Below, one piece after another: positions 15,439 to 23,555 of a stretch of DNA of 32,746 bases. This DNA is from Bdellovibrionales bacterium (GTDB lineage: Bacteria; Bdellovibrionota; Bdellovibrionia; Bdellovibrionales; JAMPXM01). How positions within the stretch are numbered: position 1 is the stretch's first letter; each line of letters starts with the position of its first letter. The position numbers were made by a program, and so were the translations under genes. A model generated the notes under the pieces. It ran no database searches and was not told the DNA's origin. It saw only the letters and a program-made list of their open reading frames with translations. Location: positions 1 to 32,746 of the forward strand of contig SYLX01000161.1 in assembly GCA_005808505.1 (NCBI GenBank). The letters are read 5' to 3'.

Positions 15439-16557
15439 TTACTTCTTCCAGACAACTCGATTGATGTAATCGATGTTCGATAGGATCACGGCGACCGTTG
15501 TGTCCGCGACATTGCGGGCCGCGTAGTCAGGAACTTCATCAACTCGCTTCGAGCGAGAGAGTGTGGCGTGAACAGCCGTTAAAATCGCTTCTTTTTTGAT
15601 CGGTGCCTTGATGAGCACACCAACTTCAGTGCCCTCGGGACGTTCGTGTGCATCACGGAGCGTGATCGCCGGAAATCCTAGAATAGCGGACTCTTCCGTA
15701 ATCGTGCCGCTATCGGAGATGACGCATTTAGCGAACTTCTGAAGTTGCACGTAATCAAAGAAACCCAGCGGCTTCATGAATTGAACGTCTTCTGTCCCCG
15801 CTTCAATTCCGAACGCATCTAAACGCTTTCGAGTCCGCGGATGAGTCGAGACGATCACTGGAACTTTGTAAGCTGCGCTGAGTTCTCGCAAAGACGCCAC
15901 GATTTCTTCCAGGCGCTCGGCGCGATCGACGTTTTCCTCGCGGTGGGCGCTTACAACGAAGTATTCACCGGGCTTTAATTTCAAACGAGAGAGAACATCT
16001 GAGTTCTCGATCCCGGCAGAGAAAGTTTCCAGAACCTCTCGCATGCAGGATCCGACTTTGATCACTCGTTCAGCTGGCAATCCTTCCGCTAAAAGATAAC
16101 GGCGAGCGTGCTCAGTGATGGTCATGTTGATGTCACTTAAATGATCGACGATCTTCCGATTCAATTCTTCGGGTACACGTTGATCGAAGCAGCGGTTTCC
16201 CGCTTCCATGTGGAACACTGGAATTTGCTTTTTCTTTGCCGGAATCGCGGCCATCGCGGAGTTTGTATCACCGTAGATCAGAATGGCATCGGGCTTCACG
16301 GTCTCCAGGAGCTTATCGGCTTCTGTCAAAACGGCCGCGATCGTTTCAATCGCGGTTGAACGCGCGCATCCCAAGAAGTGATCGGGCTTGCGAATCTCGA
16401 GTTCCTTGAAAAAGACTTCGTTGAGTTCGTAATCGAAGTTCTGGCCCGTGTGCGCCAGAACGTGATCGGTGGTACGATCGAGCGCGCGAATCACCAAGCT
16501 CAGCTTAATGAGCTCAGGACGAGTTCCAACAATGGTGAGAACGCGCGGCTTTTTCAC
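15439..16557 (-). CDS. UDP-GlcNAc 2-epimerase-type enzyme (FnlC/WbjD/CapG-like)
   Basis: 372 residues from GTG 16557, preceded by GGTGGG; upstream in-frame sequence lies inside the previous gene. Family hallmarks are GTRPELIKLS at the N-terminus, LAHTGQNFD, YGDTNSAMAA, HMEAGNRCFDQRVPEELNRKIVDHLSD and SGTITEESAILGFPAITLRDAHERPE. The HMEAGNRCFD form (rather than HVEAGLR) is typical of the WbjD/CapG group, which epimerises C2 of an L-configured 6-deoxy sugar in UDP-L-FucNAc or UDP-L-QuiNAc synthesis. It lies 4 bp downstream of the dehydratase/epimerase gene and closes the four-gene minus-strand operon. A simple WecB role (UDP-ManNAc) is less likely given its partners. Confidence 0.88.
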   Translation of the reverse strand: MKKPRVLTIVGTRPELIKLSLVIRALDRTTDHVLAHTGQNFDYELNEVFFKELEIRKPDHFLGCARSTAIETIAAVLTEADKLLETVKPDAILIYGDTNSAMAAIPAKKKQIPVFHMEAGNRCFDQRVPEELNRKIVDHLSDINMTITEHARRYLLAEGLPAERVIKVGSCMREVLETFSAGIENSDVLSRLKLKPGEYFVVSAHREENVDRAERLEEIVASLRELSAAYKVPVIVSTHPRTRKRLDAFGIEAGTEDVQFMKPLGFFDYVQLQKFAKCVISDSGTITEESAILGFPAITLRDAHERPEGTEVGVLIKAPIKKEAILTAVHATLSRSKRVDEVPDYAARNVADTTVAVILSNIDYINRVVWKK

Positions 16558-16561
16558 GTTA

Positions 16562-17638
16562 TTAACCCACCAACTCGAATTTCTCAGGTGACTCATCAAC
16601 CGGGAGCAACATGTTGAACTTCTCAAGCAGCTGATAAGTGTCTTTTTCGTTCAAAACGTAATCGCGAGATGAGTATTCTCCGATCAAATCACTCGCGCGC
16701 GGTTGGGCGCAAAGCTCGGGAAGCATCGGTTGGAGAACATAGTAATCACCGTTGCGATAGGAGCGGGGTGACTCTTCATCCGAGAGAAGAGCTTCGTGAA
16801 GCTTTTCTCCAGGACGGATGCCCGTGATTTTCAACTCGATCTTTCGGTCTCCAATGAGGGCTTTTGCGATATTGATGATGTTAGCTGATGGAACCCGAGG
16901 AACAAAAAGCTCACCGCGGTGCCCGTGCTCAATTGCGGCCAAGACCGTGTCAACGGCTTGCTCAAGACTCAACAAGAAACGAGTCATATTCGGGTCGGTG
17001 ATCGTGATCGGACCACCCTTTTTGATTTGATCATGGAAAAGCGGAATGACCGAGCCGCGCGAGGCAAGGACGTTACCGTAGCGAACACACACAAATCGCG
17101 TGTCGGGACACTGAAGATTTCCCGAAATGAAGATCCGCTCTTGAATCGCTTTTGTCATTCCCATCACGTTGACCGGCTTACAAGCCTTGTCGGTACTGAC
17201 GCCGACGACCGTATCGACAGGGAATTTGAAATCACGAATGGCGCGTACGATGTTGCTGACACCCGCACAGTTTGTAAGAACGGCTTGCTCGGGGAAGTAT
17301 TCGCAAACAGGAACTTGCTTCAACGCAGCAGCGTTAACCACGATGTCAACGCCGTGAAGAGCGGCGCAAACATCTTCGTAACGACGAACATCGCCGATTT
17401 GAAACTCGAGAGCACGTTGGAAGTTGTTGTAAATCACCTCATCTGTCGATCCCTGACGATTCAGGTAATCCTGGCGCATGTAATGTTGCTTGCCCTCGTC
17501 ACGAGACATGACGATGACCTTCTTAGGATTCCCGTGCACTCCCGAAAGCGCGCGACGTACGAAGGTTTTGCCCATCGAGCCCGTGCCGCCCGTAACGAGG
17601 ATGACTTTTCCTTCAAGAGGCTTTTTTGTAACGGACAT
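16562..17638 (-). CDS. UDP-GlcNAc 4,6-dehydratase/5-epimerase (FnlA/WbjB/CapE-like)
   Basis: 358 residues from ATG 17638, preceded by AAAGGTGG; it overlaps the reductase gene end by 26 nt. It is an extended SDR with TGGTGSMGKTFVRRAL (NAD(P)-binding), IGDVRRYEDV, NAAALKQVPVCE and VGVSTDKACKPVNVMGMTKAIQE. The catalytic Tyr of the usual YxxxK is Met (MGMTK), a feature of CapE/FnlA-type inverting dehydratases. ITDPNMTRFLLSLEQAVD and GIRPGEKLHE are conserved in the polysaccharide SDR group. It converts UDP-GlcNAc to the 4-keto-6-deoxy-L intermediate that starts UDP-L-FucNAc or UDP-L-QuiNAc synthesis. Confidence 0.9.
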   Translation of the reverse strand: MSVTKKPLEGKVILVTGGTGSMGKTFVRRALSGVHGNPKKVIVMSRDEGKQHYMRQDYLNRQGSTDEVIYNNFQRALEFQIGDVRRYEDVCAALHGVDIVVNAAALKQVPVCEYFPEQAVLTNCAGVSNIVRAIRDFKFPVDTVVGVSTDKACKPVNVMGMTKAIQERIFISGNLQCPDTRFVCVRYGNVLASRGSVIPLFHDQIKKGGPITITDPNMTRFLLSLEQAVDTVLAAIEHGHRGELFVPRVPSANIINIAKALIGDRKIELKITGIRPGEKLHEALLSDEESPRSYRNGDYYVLQPMLPELCAQPRASDLIGEYSSRDYVLNEKDTYQLLEKFNMLLPVDESPEKFELVG

Positions 17639-18518
17639 CGGATGACCACCTTTCATATTGCGAAACTTCGCGGGCAACGGCTTCCAGCTGTTCGCGCCAC
17701 GATCCCGGGGAAAGACCTAAATCTGTAAAAAATGAACTTTGGATCAAGACTTTGTTGGATGTGGGCTGAGCGACGGGTTTGATCTTCGTGCCCGTTTTAA
17801 AAACGGCATTTGCGGTTGAGAGAAGATCAAACTTTGAGATCGGCTCACTTGCCAACTGATGGATTCCGCCGAACTCGACGTTCTTCTTGAGGAGTGATGC
17901 GACCGTTTCCGCCATCGTGCCTGTCGTCACACCTGAGTACATGACGCCTGTGTAACCTTGCACCTCGCGTCCTCTTTGCGACAAAAACCACTCAAGGAGC
18001 TCCGTGCGTCCCTCGATCTCTAAACCAATGATTGAGGACCGAATAGTCAAGATGCCGGGTCCTTCGACTTCGCCCAATGCTTTCGATTGTCCGTAGAGAT
18101 CTTTAGCATCTCGGAAGCTATCAGTTTCGTAAGGCCCGCTCTTCCCTGAGAAAACGCAGTCGGTGCTGAAGTGAATGAAACGCGCCTGATTCTCCTGACA
18201 CCATTCGCTGAGTTTGCGAGGGAGGACTGAATTCACAACGACGATGTCTGATTCTTTTTGTTCACCGAGCTTGCGGGTCGTGAGGCCAATGCAGTTGATG
18301 ACAACGTCCGGTTGAATCGTCGAGAGGTACTTGCCGAGGTCATCGACTTTTCGAGCGTCAAAAGCACCGCGCATCTTCTGCTCGCGAAAAAAGTCAAACT
18401 TAGCGTAATGCGCTGGGCACTTTCTGAAAACGGCGTACGTTTCTGGAAAGTCTTTCGATAACACGCGGTACATTTTGTGGCCAAGCATCCCGCCTGCGCC
18501 CAAGATCGCGATCCTCAT
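17613..18518 (-). CDS. RmlD-like NDP-sugar 4-ketoreductase
   Basis: 301 residues, SDR of the RmlD type. The cofactor loop is ILGAGGMLGHKMYRVLS, followed by DVVINCIGLTTRK, FIHFSTDCVFSGKSGPYETDS and the catalytic DLYGQSKALGEVE (YxxxK). It lacks the C-terminal cupin domain of FnlB/CapF and in that sense resembles the single-domain WbvR reductase of the UDP-L-RhaNAc/L-QuiNAc pathway, as I recall it. It should reduce the 4-keto sugar made by the neighbouring dehydratase before C2 epimerisation. ATG 18518 overlaps the glycosyltransferase stop as ATGA. Confidence 0.85.
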   Translation of the reverse strand: MRIAILGAGGMLGHKMYRVLSKDFPETYAVFRKCPAHYAKFDFFREQKMRGAFDARKVDDLGKYLSTIQPDVVINCIGLTTRKLGEQKESDIVVVNSVLPRKLSEWCQENQARFIHFSTDCVFSGKSGPYETDSFRDAKDLYGQSKALGEVEGPGILTIRSSIIGLEIEGRTELLEWFLSQRGREVQGYTGVMYSGVTTGTMAETVASLLKKNVEFGGIHQLASEPISKFDLLSTANAVFKTGTKIKPVAQPTSNKVLIQSSFFTDLGLSPGSWREQLEAVAREVSQYERWSSDVRYKKAS

Positions 18519-19732
18519 TGGTGTCCCATTTTCTCAAGTAGCTCTACGATCCGTGTGACTACTTTGTCTTGCGTGAAGTGAGCGGAGTAGTAGCGATGTC
18601 CTCTTGCTCCCATCTCGCTTCTTTCTTTTTCGGGTAACGCAAAGAAATCCTTTACGACTTTCGCAAACTCTTGCGCATTCTCCGGAGCCGCGACTAGTCC
18701 AGCTCCGGCTTCCTGCACGACTCGCGCTGGCTCTCCGGCTAGCGCCGCAAGGATCGGCCGACCTGCGGCTAAGCACGACTGGACTTTGGAGGGAATCGTC
18801 ATCGCGTAAACGGGATCGTGCCCAAGAGTGACGAGAACGCCTGTCGCCGCTGAAAGTGCCTTTGGCATTTCGCTCGGCGGTCGACGCGGTAGAAAGTGAA
18901 CGCGATCACTTAGTCCTCGCCGGCTCACTTCTTCCGTAAGCCAAGGCTTCAGCGTACCTTCGCCAAGCAAGACCCAATTCACCTCGAGTTTGTCCTTCTT
19001 TAGGAGTTCAATAACTTCGATGATCGTCTCAAGACCTTGGGCTCGACCGAGATTTCCGGCGAACAAAAGTGAGTTCGGCGGAAGATGATCTTTTTCAACA
19101 GCTTGCCAACGAGCGCGGTCATAAAGATTCTCCGCCCAATTCGGCACGAACTCGATTTGATCTTCACGTCCACCGTGCGCCTTTACGCTTGGAACGTAGG
19201 CTTGCGATTGAATCCAAATCTGGTCGACGTTCTTGTAGATCCATCGCACAAGGGTGCTGAGCGCACGTGAAAGCTGCGCGTTTTTCTTTTTCGTTACCGC
19301 AAAGAACGTCTCTGGCCAAAGATCCTGCACCCAGATCGCGACCGGTGTTCGCGTAAGGAATCTATAGACGATCGCAGGAACCGCGATCGTAATTGGCGAC
19401 GAACACCACGCTACACAAACATCGAAACGACCGCGTAGTCGTGGGATCCCAAAAACGATGGCGAAAAACACGAACGACAGATAGTTGAGAACAAGTTCCC
19501 AGCTCCGTCCGCGACCCCGCGGAAAAATCGGTACGCGAAGGACTTCAACTCCTTCGTAAACCTCTTTTGTTGGCCCGAACGCCGAGTACCCCGGAAAGAA
19601 CCGGCCTGAAGGATAGTTGGGTTGCGCCGTGAGCACCACGACTTCGTGGCCTCCGGTCTTTAGGAGAGCCGCAAGCTGGTTGATCCGAAAAACTTCGGGA
19701 TGAAAATACTGCGATACGATCAGCACTCGCAC
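18515..19732 (-). CDS. GT4 glycosyltransferase (WbuB-like)
   Basis: 405 residues from GTG 19732, with GGAG 7 nt upstream. The N-terminus RVLIVSQYFHPEVFRINQLAALL and QPNYPSGRFFPGY are characteristic of the WbuB/WbjE-type family that uses UDP-L-FucNAc-like donors. The C-terminal domain has FAGNLGRAQGLETIIE and the donor-site segment MTIPSKVQSCLAAGRPILAAL. In E. coli and Pseudomonas loci this gene neighbours the FnlA/B/C-type set, as here, where it is the first gene of the same operon. It likely adds the amino-deoxy sugar made by the three downstream products. Confidence 0.88.
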   Translation of the reverse strand: MRVLIVSQYFHPEVFRINQLAALLKTGGHEVVVLTAQPNYPSGRFFPGYSAFGPTKEVYEGVEVLRVPIFPRGRGRSWELVLNYLSFVFFAIVFGIPRLRGRFDVCVAWCSSPITIAVPAIVYRFLTRTPVAIWVQDLWPETFFAVTKKKNAQLSRALSTLVRWIYKNVDQIWIQSQAYVPSVKAHGGREDQIEFVPNWAENLYDRARWQAVEKDHLPPNSLLFAGNLGRAQGLETIIEVIELLKKDKLEVNWVLLGEGTLKPWLTEEVSRRGLSDRVHFLPRRPPSEMPKALSAATGVLVTLGHDPVYAMTIPSKVQSCLAAGRPILAALAGEPARVVQEAGAGLVAAPENAQEFAKVVKDFFALPEKERSEMGARGHRYYSAHFTQDKVVTRIVELLEKMGHQ

Positions 19733-19788
19733 GAAGCTACTCCACTCTTAGCGATGGCTTTTAACGTTTCGGTGGATCTAAAATAAAC

Positions 19789-21090
19789 ATGATGACCGAC
19801 ATGATCGCGACCACAGGTTTTCGCCTGTACATTGTGACCTTGGTGCTGCATGCACTTGCGGCTTATGCACTAGGCCCAGTGCCTTTTCCATGGTTTGCCC
19901 AAGTTATCGCGATTTGTCTTTTTTTCTGGATCGGCTTCAAAGCAGGTCTTCGCTTTGCGCCCGGAATGGTTTTGTTCTGCATCTTCTTCATCTACGCGAT
20001 GCTCGTGACTTCGTACCAAAGCATCGTAGGTGAGTACTACCGCTTCATGCCGGCGAAGGCCACGACCGGCTACATGTTCTACGTGAGTCTGCGTTTTTTC
20101 ACGATCGCCTCGTTTGGATCCATGGTCTTTGTAACTTTCTGGCTCCTCACGAAGGGCTACAAAGAAAAAATCGTGCGCCTTCTCGCCGGACTTTGTCTCT
20201 TCATCTCCGTCGCCGCGATCTATATTTACATCGCCCAAATCTACGGCTTACCTGAACCCCCGCGGACGCGGATCGGAACTCTGGGTGGTGAGCAAGCCGT
20301 TCACTTCACTTACGCCTTTCACCGAGCCCTGGGAACATTCCGTGAACCTAGCCATTTGGCGGAGTGGTTGGTGCTTCCGCTCTTCATGAGTTTCTCGCAA
20401 AGCGGACGCCTCTTCTACGCGGCTCGCTTCTTTGGCGTATCGGCCCTTCTACTGACGGGAAGTCTGACCGGGATCGGCGCGGTCTCAGCCGGCATGGCGG
20501 CAGGTTTTCTCTTCATGATTCCGTATATGAACGCCGCAGTCGTGAAAAGCGTCGTGCGGATCGTGTTAGTCGCGGCCATTGGTATGTCGGTCTTCTCGAT
20601 GCTCGTGTCGAGCAACGACAATAAGAACCAAGGTCTTATCGAGGTCCTCGCCGCTCGGCTTGAGCCGATGAAAGAAAAAGGCTTCGGAAAATCCAACCGA
20701 GATTACGTCTACTCTTATCTGGAGAAGCAGCAAATTCCCTGGTTCGGCGAGGGTCTTGGCAATGCCAATCTGCGATTTACGCAAGCCACTGGCTTCGATG
20801 CGACGGCAAGCTTCCTCAATATCTTCGTGAATATCGAGATGTCGCTCGGAATGATTGGTCTCGCGATCTTCATCGGGTTCCTCGTGACGCCTTTTTTGGT
20901 TCTACTCTCAAACCGACGATACAAATTCGACTCCGATCATTACTTGATCCTGGCATCATTCTTCGGCTGGATCGTCGTTTATATCGCGCACTCCGAAGAA
21001 CTCTACTTCCACTTCGCGATTACTTACGCGCTCCTCATCCACGCGTTTATGCAGAGGCATCCGGATCCGACTCCCCGAGGAGTCGCTTAA
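19789..21090 (+). CDS. O-antigen polymerase/ligase-like membrane protein (Wzy-like)
   Basis: 433 residues with roughly 10-12 hydrophobic segments across its length. The FREPSHLAEW motif (from residue 184) sits in the large periplasmic loop region, where Wzy/WaaL-type proteins often have a similar 'FrEps' element, followed much later by WFGEGLGNANL. The protein ends in a short polar tail. It probably polymerises lipid-linked repeat units at the periplasmic face. The gene is divergent from the WbuB-like gene with a 56-bp gap containing TAAAAT shortly before the start; no matching -35 was found. The next gene begins directly after its stop. Confidence 0.8.
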   Translation: MMTDMIATTGFRLYIVTLVLHALAAYALGPVPFPWFAQVIAICLFFWIGFKAGLRFAPGMVLFCIFFIYAMLVTSYQSIVGEYYRFMPAKATTGYMFYVSLRFFTIASFGSMVFVTFWLLTKGYKEKIVRLLAGLCLFISVAAIYIYIAQIYGLPEPPRTRIGTLGGEQAVHFTYAFHRALGTFREPSHLAEWLVLPLFMSFSQSGRLFYAARFFGVSALLLTGSLTGIGAVSAGMAAGFLFMIPYMNAAVVKSVVRIVLVAAIGMSVFSMLVSSNDNKNQGLIEVLAARLEPMKEKGFGKSNRDYVYSYLEKQQIPWFGEGLGNANLRFTQATGFDATASFLNIFVNIEMSLGMIGLAIFIGFLVTPFLVLLSNRRYKFDSDHYLILASFFGWIVVYIAHSEELYFHFAITYALLIHAFMQRHPDPTPRGVA

Positions 21091-22224
21091 ATGAAAACAC
21101 TCATCTTCCTCGATTACTTCACGCCTGCGTTCAAAGCCGGCGGGCCTATCCGGATTTTTGAAGCTGTCGCTAAAACGGCATCGCCCGCGAACTCAGTGCG
21201 GATCCTCACGCAAGATACAGATTTAGGTTCAAGCAAGCCGCTCGAAGATGTGAAGTCCAATACGGTTCAGAAATTCGCTAATGCCGAAGTTACCTACGTG
21301 AGTTCCGAACGACGCTCGCTGAAAGCAATTCGACAACTCATTGCAGATCATGGGCCTACTTGTATCCATCTCAATAGCTTCTTTTCGCGCACTTGGACGA
21401 TGAAGGTCCTGCTCTTGCGCTGGATCGGAGCGATCAACGCACGCACGTTTCTTTCTCCGCACGGTGAGTTTGCGGCATCAGCTCTTGCGATTAAATCGGG
21501 CCGAAAAAGGATCTTCTTACACGTAGGCCGTGCGATCGGACTCTTTCGAGGGCTTCATTGGATCGCGACGGCACCTAAGGAAGTCGCCGAGATCCGCGCG
21601 CTTTTTGGAAACTCCGCGAAGATTGAGTTGATCCCTCCCCCGTTTCCGACGGTTTATCCACATACCTCCGCTCGAAAAGCGAAAGGTAAGCTCCGACTTA
21701 TCTTCTTCGCTCGCTTGAGCGCGATGAAAAACATCGGCTTTCTTTTGGGCGTGTTGCCGAGAGTTCAGGGCGAAGTCGAATTCGACATCTACGGTCCCGT
21801 TGATCCCGAATACGAATCAACGTGGAATGAGATATTCGGAAAACTTCGTGAACTCGCCGCAGAAAAGATCAGGGTTTCATACAAAGGACCTATTCCTTCT
21901 AGCCAGTCTTTAGCGACTTTGTCCCGCTACGATCTCTTTGTTCAACCTTCGCTTAGCGAGAACTTTGGCTTCAGCATCGTAGAAGCACTTGCTGCCGGCA
22001 CGCCTGTTTTGATCAGCGATCGTACTCCTTGGAATGAGATCAATGAAGTCGGTCTAGGTGCCGCCCTTTCTCTCGATCAACCAGATGCGTGGGTTCAAGC
22101 ACTTCAAGACTACGTGGACCTCGAACACGAGGGATGGGCGAAAATCTCCGAGCGCGCGACGAAGTGGGTCGAAAGCAAGGACGCTTCTGGAAAAGAGCTC
22201 CACTCGATCTACATGAATACGTAA
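21091..22224 (+). CDS. GT4-family glycosyltransferase
   Basis: 377 residues. Opening TLIFLDYFTPAFKAGGPIRIFEAVAK is a GT4 donor-side Rossmann start with a GGP loop. The C-terminal domain includes LIFFARLSAMKNIGFLLGVLP, FDIYGPVDPEYE and the EX7E motif LSENFGFSIVEALAAGTPVLIS. It begins immediately after the polymerase stop, so it is co-translated. The N-terminal lobe has HLNSFFSRTWTM and SPHGEFAASALAIKSGRKR, as seen in cytoplasmic glycosyltransferases of polysaccharide loci. The sugar specificity is unknown. Its stop abuts that of the convergent flippase with no gap. Confidence 0.88.
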   Translation: MKTLIFLDYFTPAFKAGGPIRIFEAVAKTASPANSVRILTQDTDLGSSKPLEDVKSNTVQKFANAEVTYVSSERRSLKAIRQLIADHGPTCIHLNSFFSRTWTMKVLLLRWIGAINARTFLSPHGEFAASALAIKSGRKRIFLHVGRAIGLFRGLHWIATAPKEVAEIRALFGNSAKIELIPPPFPTVYPHTSARKAKGKLRLIFFARLSAMKNIGFLLGVLPRVQGEVEFDIYGPVDPEYESTWNEIFGKLRELAAEKIRVSYKGPIPSSQSLATLSRYDLFVQPSLSENFGFSIVEALAAGTPVLISDRTPWNEINEVGLGAALSLDQPDAWVQALQDYVDLEHEGWAKISERATKWVESKDASGKELHSIYMNT

Positions 22225-23496
22225 TCAAGAAGCTTTCTGCGATGTCTCGTTTCGCTTCCAGCTAAAATGCGTATTGATCTTCAGACGATTCCTCACGGCC
22301 ATCCAGGTCCAGAGAGTCTGAACGCTTACCGCGATCGCGTTTGCAGCCGCAATTCCGGGTGGCCCCCAGAGCTGACCGAAACTCCACGCGCCGATTAAAA
22401 GAATGAGGACCGCAACAAGCGTTGCGCGCATGGCGGCCTTTTGTTCACCCGCGAGCAAAAGGAGTTGGCTACTCAAACCCGCGAAGGCGTGCAGGAGCTG
22501 TCCTGCACCCAAGATGCAGAAGAGCGCGTAGGCACCTGAGTACGCATCACCAAACAAAAATCGGATAACTGGATAACCAAGGGTCACCCCACCCACATAG
22601 ACAAGTGCCGTGAGGATCGAAGTGAGGTAAGCACCTTTACTCAAGACGCGACGCAAACGCTCCTGATCTTTCACGGCAAGAAGTTCCGCCATCGTCGGAG
22701 TCATAATCGAAGCCAAAATCATCATGGGCATCGAGACAAATAAAACAAAGCGCTGAGCAATTCCGTAAACTGCTACGTTTTCCTTACTCAATAACAATCC
22801 GCATACCCAAAGATCTGCCTGAGCTAAGAGGAAAGTCGCACCTAAACTCAGCGCAAACGGCGTGCTCTCTTTAAAAAATCCCGAATAACGAGCGAGCTTC
22901 AAAGTTGGAGGAGCACGTCTAGCAACCAGGACAAATCCGATCAACGCGCAAAGTAGATTTGCCGCAATGACGAGGACTGCTGCTTGGTGAAAGCTGAGAG
23001 TGCCCCAAAAGAGCCAACCGATTCCCACTAACGATGCAGAAAAAAATTGCGGAACCGGACCCGTGAGCAACGAGGCCCACTTCAAATCATCGAATCCGCG
23101 CAAGAGTTCGGGCGAGAGACTTTGTAAACTGACCGCCACGGTCCAGCTGGCCCATACGATCAAAAGATCACGCGGAAGATCGAGCACAAGGGCAATCAGT
23201 GTCGCAACGACGAAAGATTGAAAAACGGTGAAGGCTGTGAGTGACCAGACCGAAGTCCGCAATGAATCTCGATCACCTTTAGCGCGTGCGGTGGCGACCC
23301 ACTTCACAGCGAGAAAAGATGTTCCCCACTGGCAAAAGATTGCACCTGCCCAGCTTAAACTTAAGAAGAGGAAGAACTGTCCCAAGTCATCTTGAGACAA
23401 AGAGCGCGCAAGCTCGACGTTCAGCAGGAACGAAAGTCCAGCACCGACGAATCGGCTTGAGACGGACCACAAAGACTTTCCCCGCCAGTTTGACAT
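22225..23496 (-). CDS. Polysaccharide flippase (Wzx-like, MOP superfamily)
   Basis: 423 residues with about 12 membrane segments and no large soluble domain. The N-terminus NWRGKSLWSVSSRFVGAGLSFLLNVELARSLSQDDLGQFF fits the Polysacc_synt/Wzx entry pattern, and the second half repeats the arrangement (GATFLLAQADLWVCGLLLSKENVAVYGIAQRFV), as in other MOP flippases. It should move the undecaprenyl-linked repeat unit across the inner membrane for the polymerase. It is transcribed alone on the minus strand, divergent from the WecA/MraY-type gene (59 bp between starts). Confidence 0.85.
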   Translation of the reverse strand: MSNWRGKSLWSVSSRFVGAGLSFLLNVELARSLSQDDLGQFFLFLSLSWAGAIFCQWGTSFLAVKWVATARAKGDRDSLRTSVWSLTAFTVFQSFVVATLIALVLDLPRDLLIVWASWTVAVSLQSLSPELLRGFDDLKWASLLTGPVPQFFSASLVGIGWLFWGTLSFHQAAVLVIAANLLCALIGFVLVARRAPPTLKLARYSGFFKESTPFALSLGATFLLAQADLWVCGLLLSKENVAVYGIAQRFVLFVSMPMMILASIMTPTMAELLAVKDQERLRRVLSKGAYLTSILTALVYVGGVTLGYPVIRFLFGDAYSGAYALFCILGAGQLLHAFAGLSSQLLLLAGEQKAAMRATLVAVLILLIGAWSFGQLWGPPGIAAANAIAVSVQTLWTWMAVRNRLKINTHFSWKRNETSQKAS

Positions 23497-23555
23497 ATTC
23501 TAGATAGTCGCTTTTCAATCGTTAAGATCGTTTGTAGATCACCGACAAGAGGAAC

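Noticed and set aside
16919-17728. Long plus-strand open frame (269 codons) opposite the FnlA-like gene
   Set aside because: It is antisense to a strongly conserved enzyme and its translation shows no family features.
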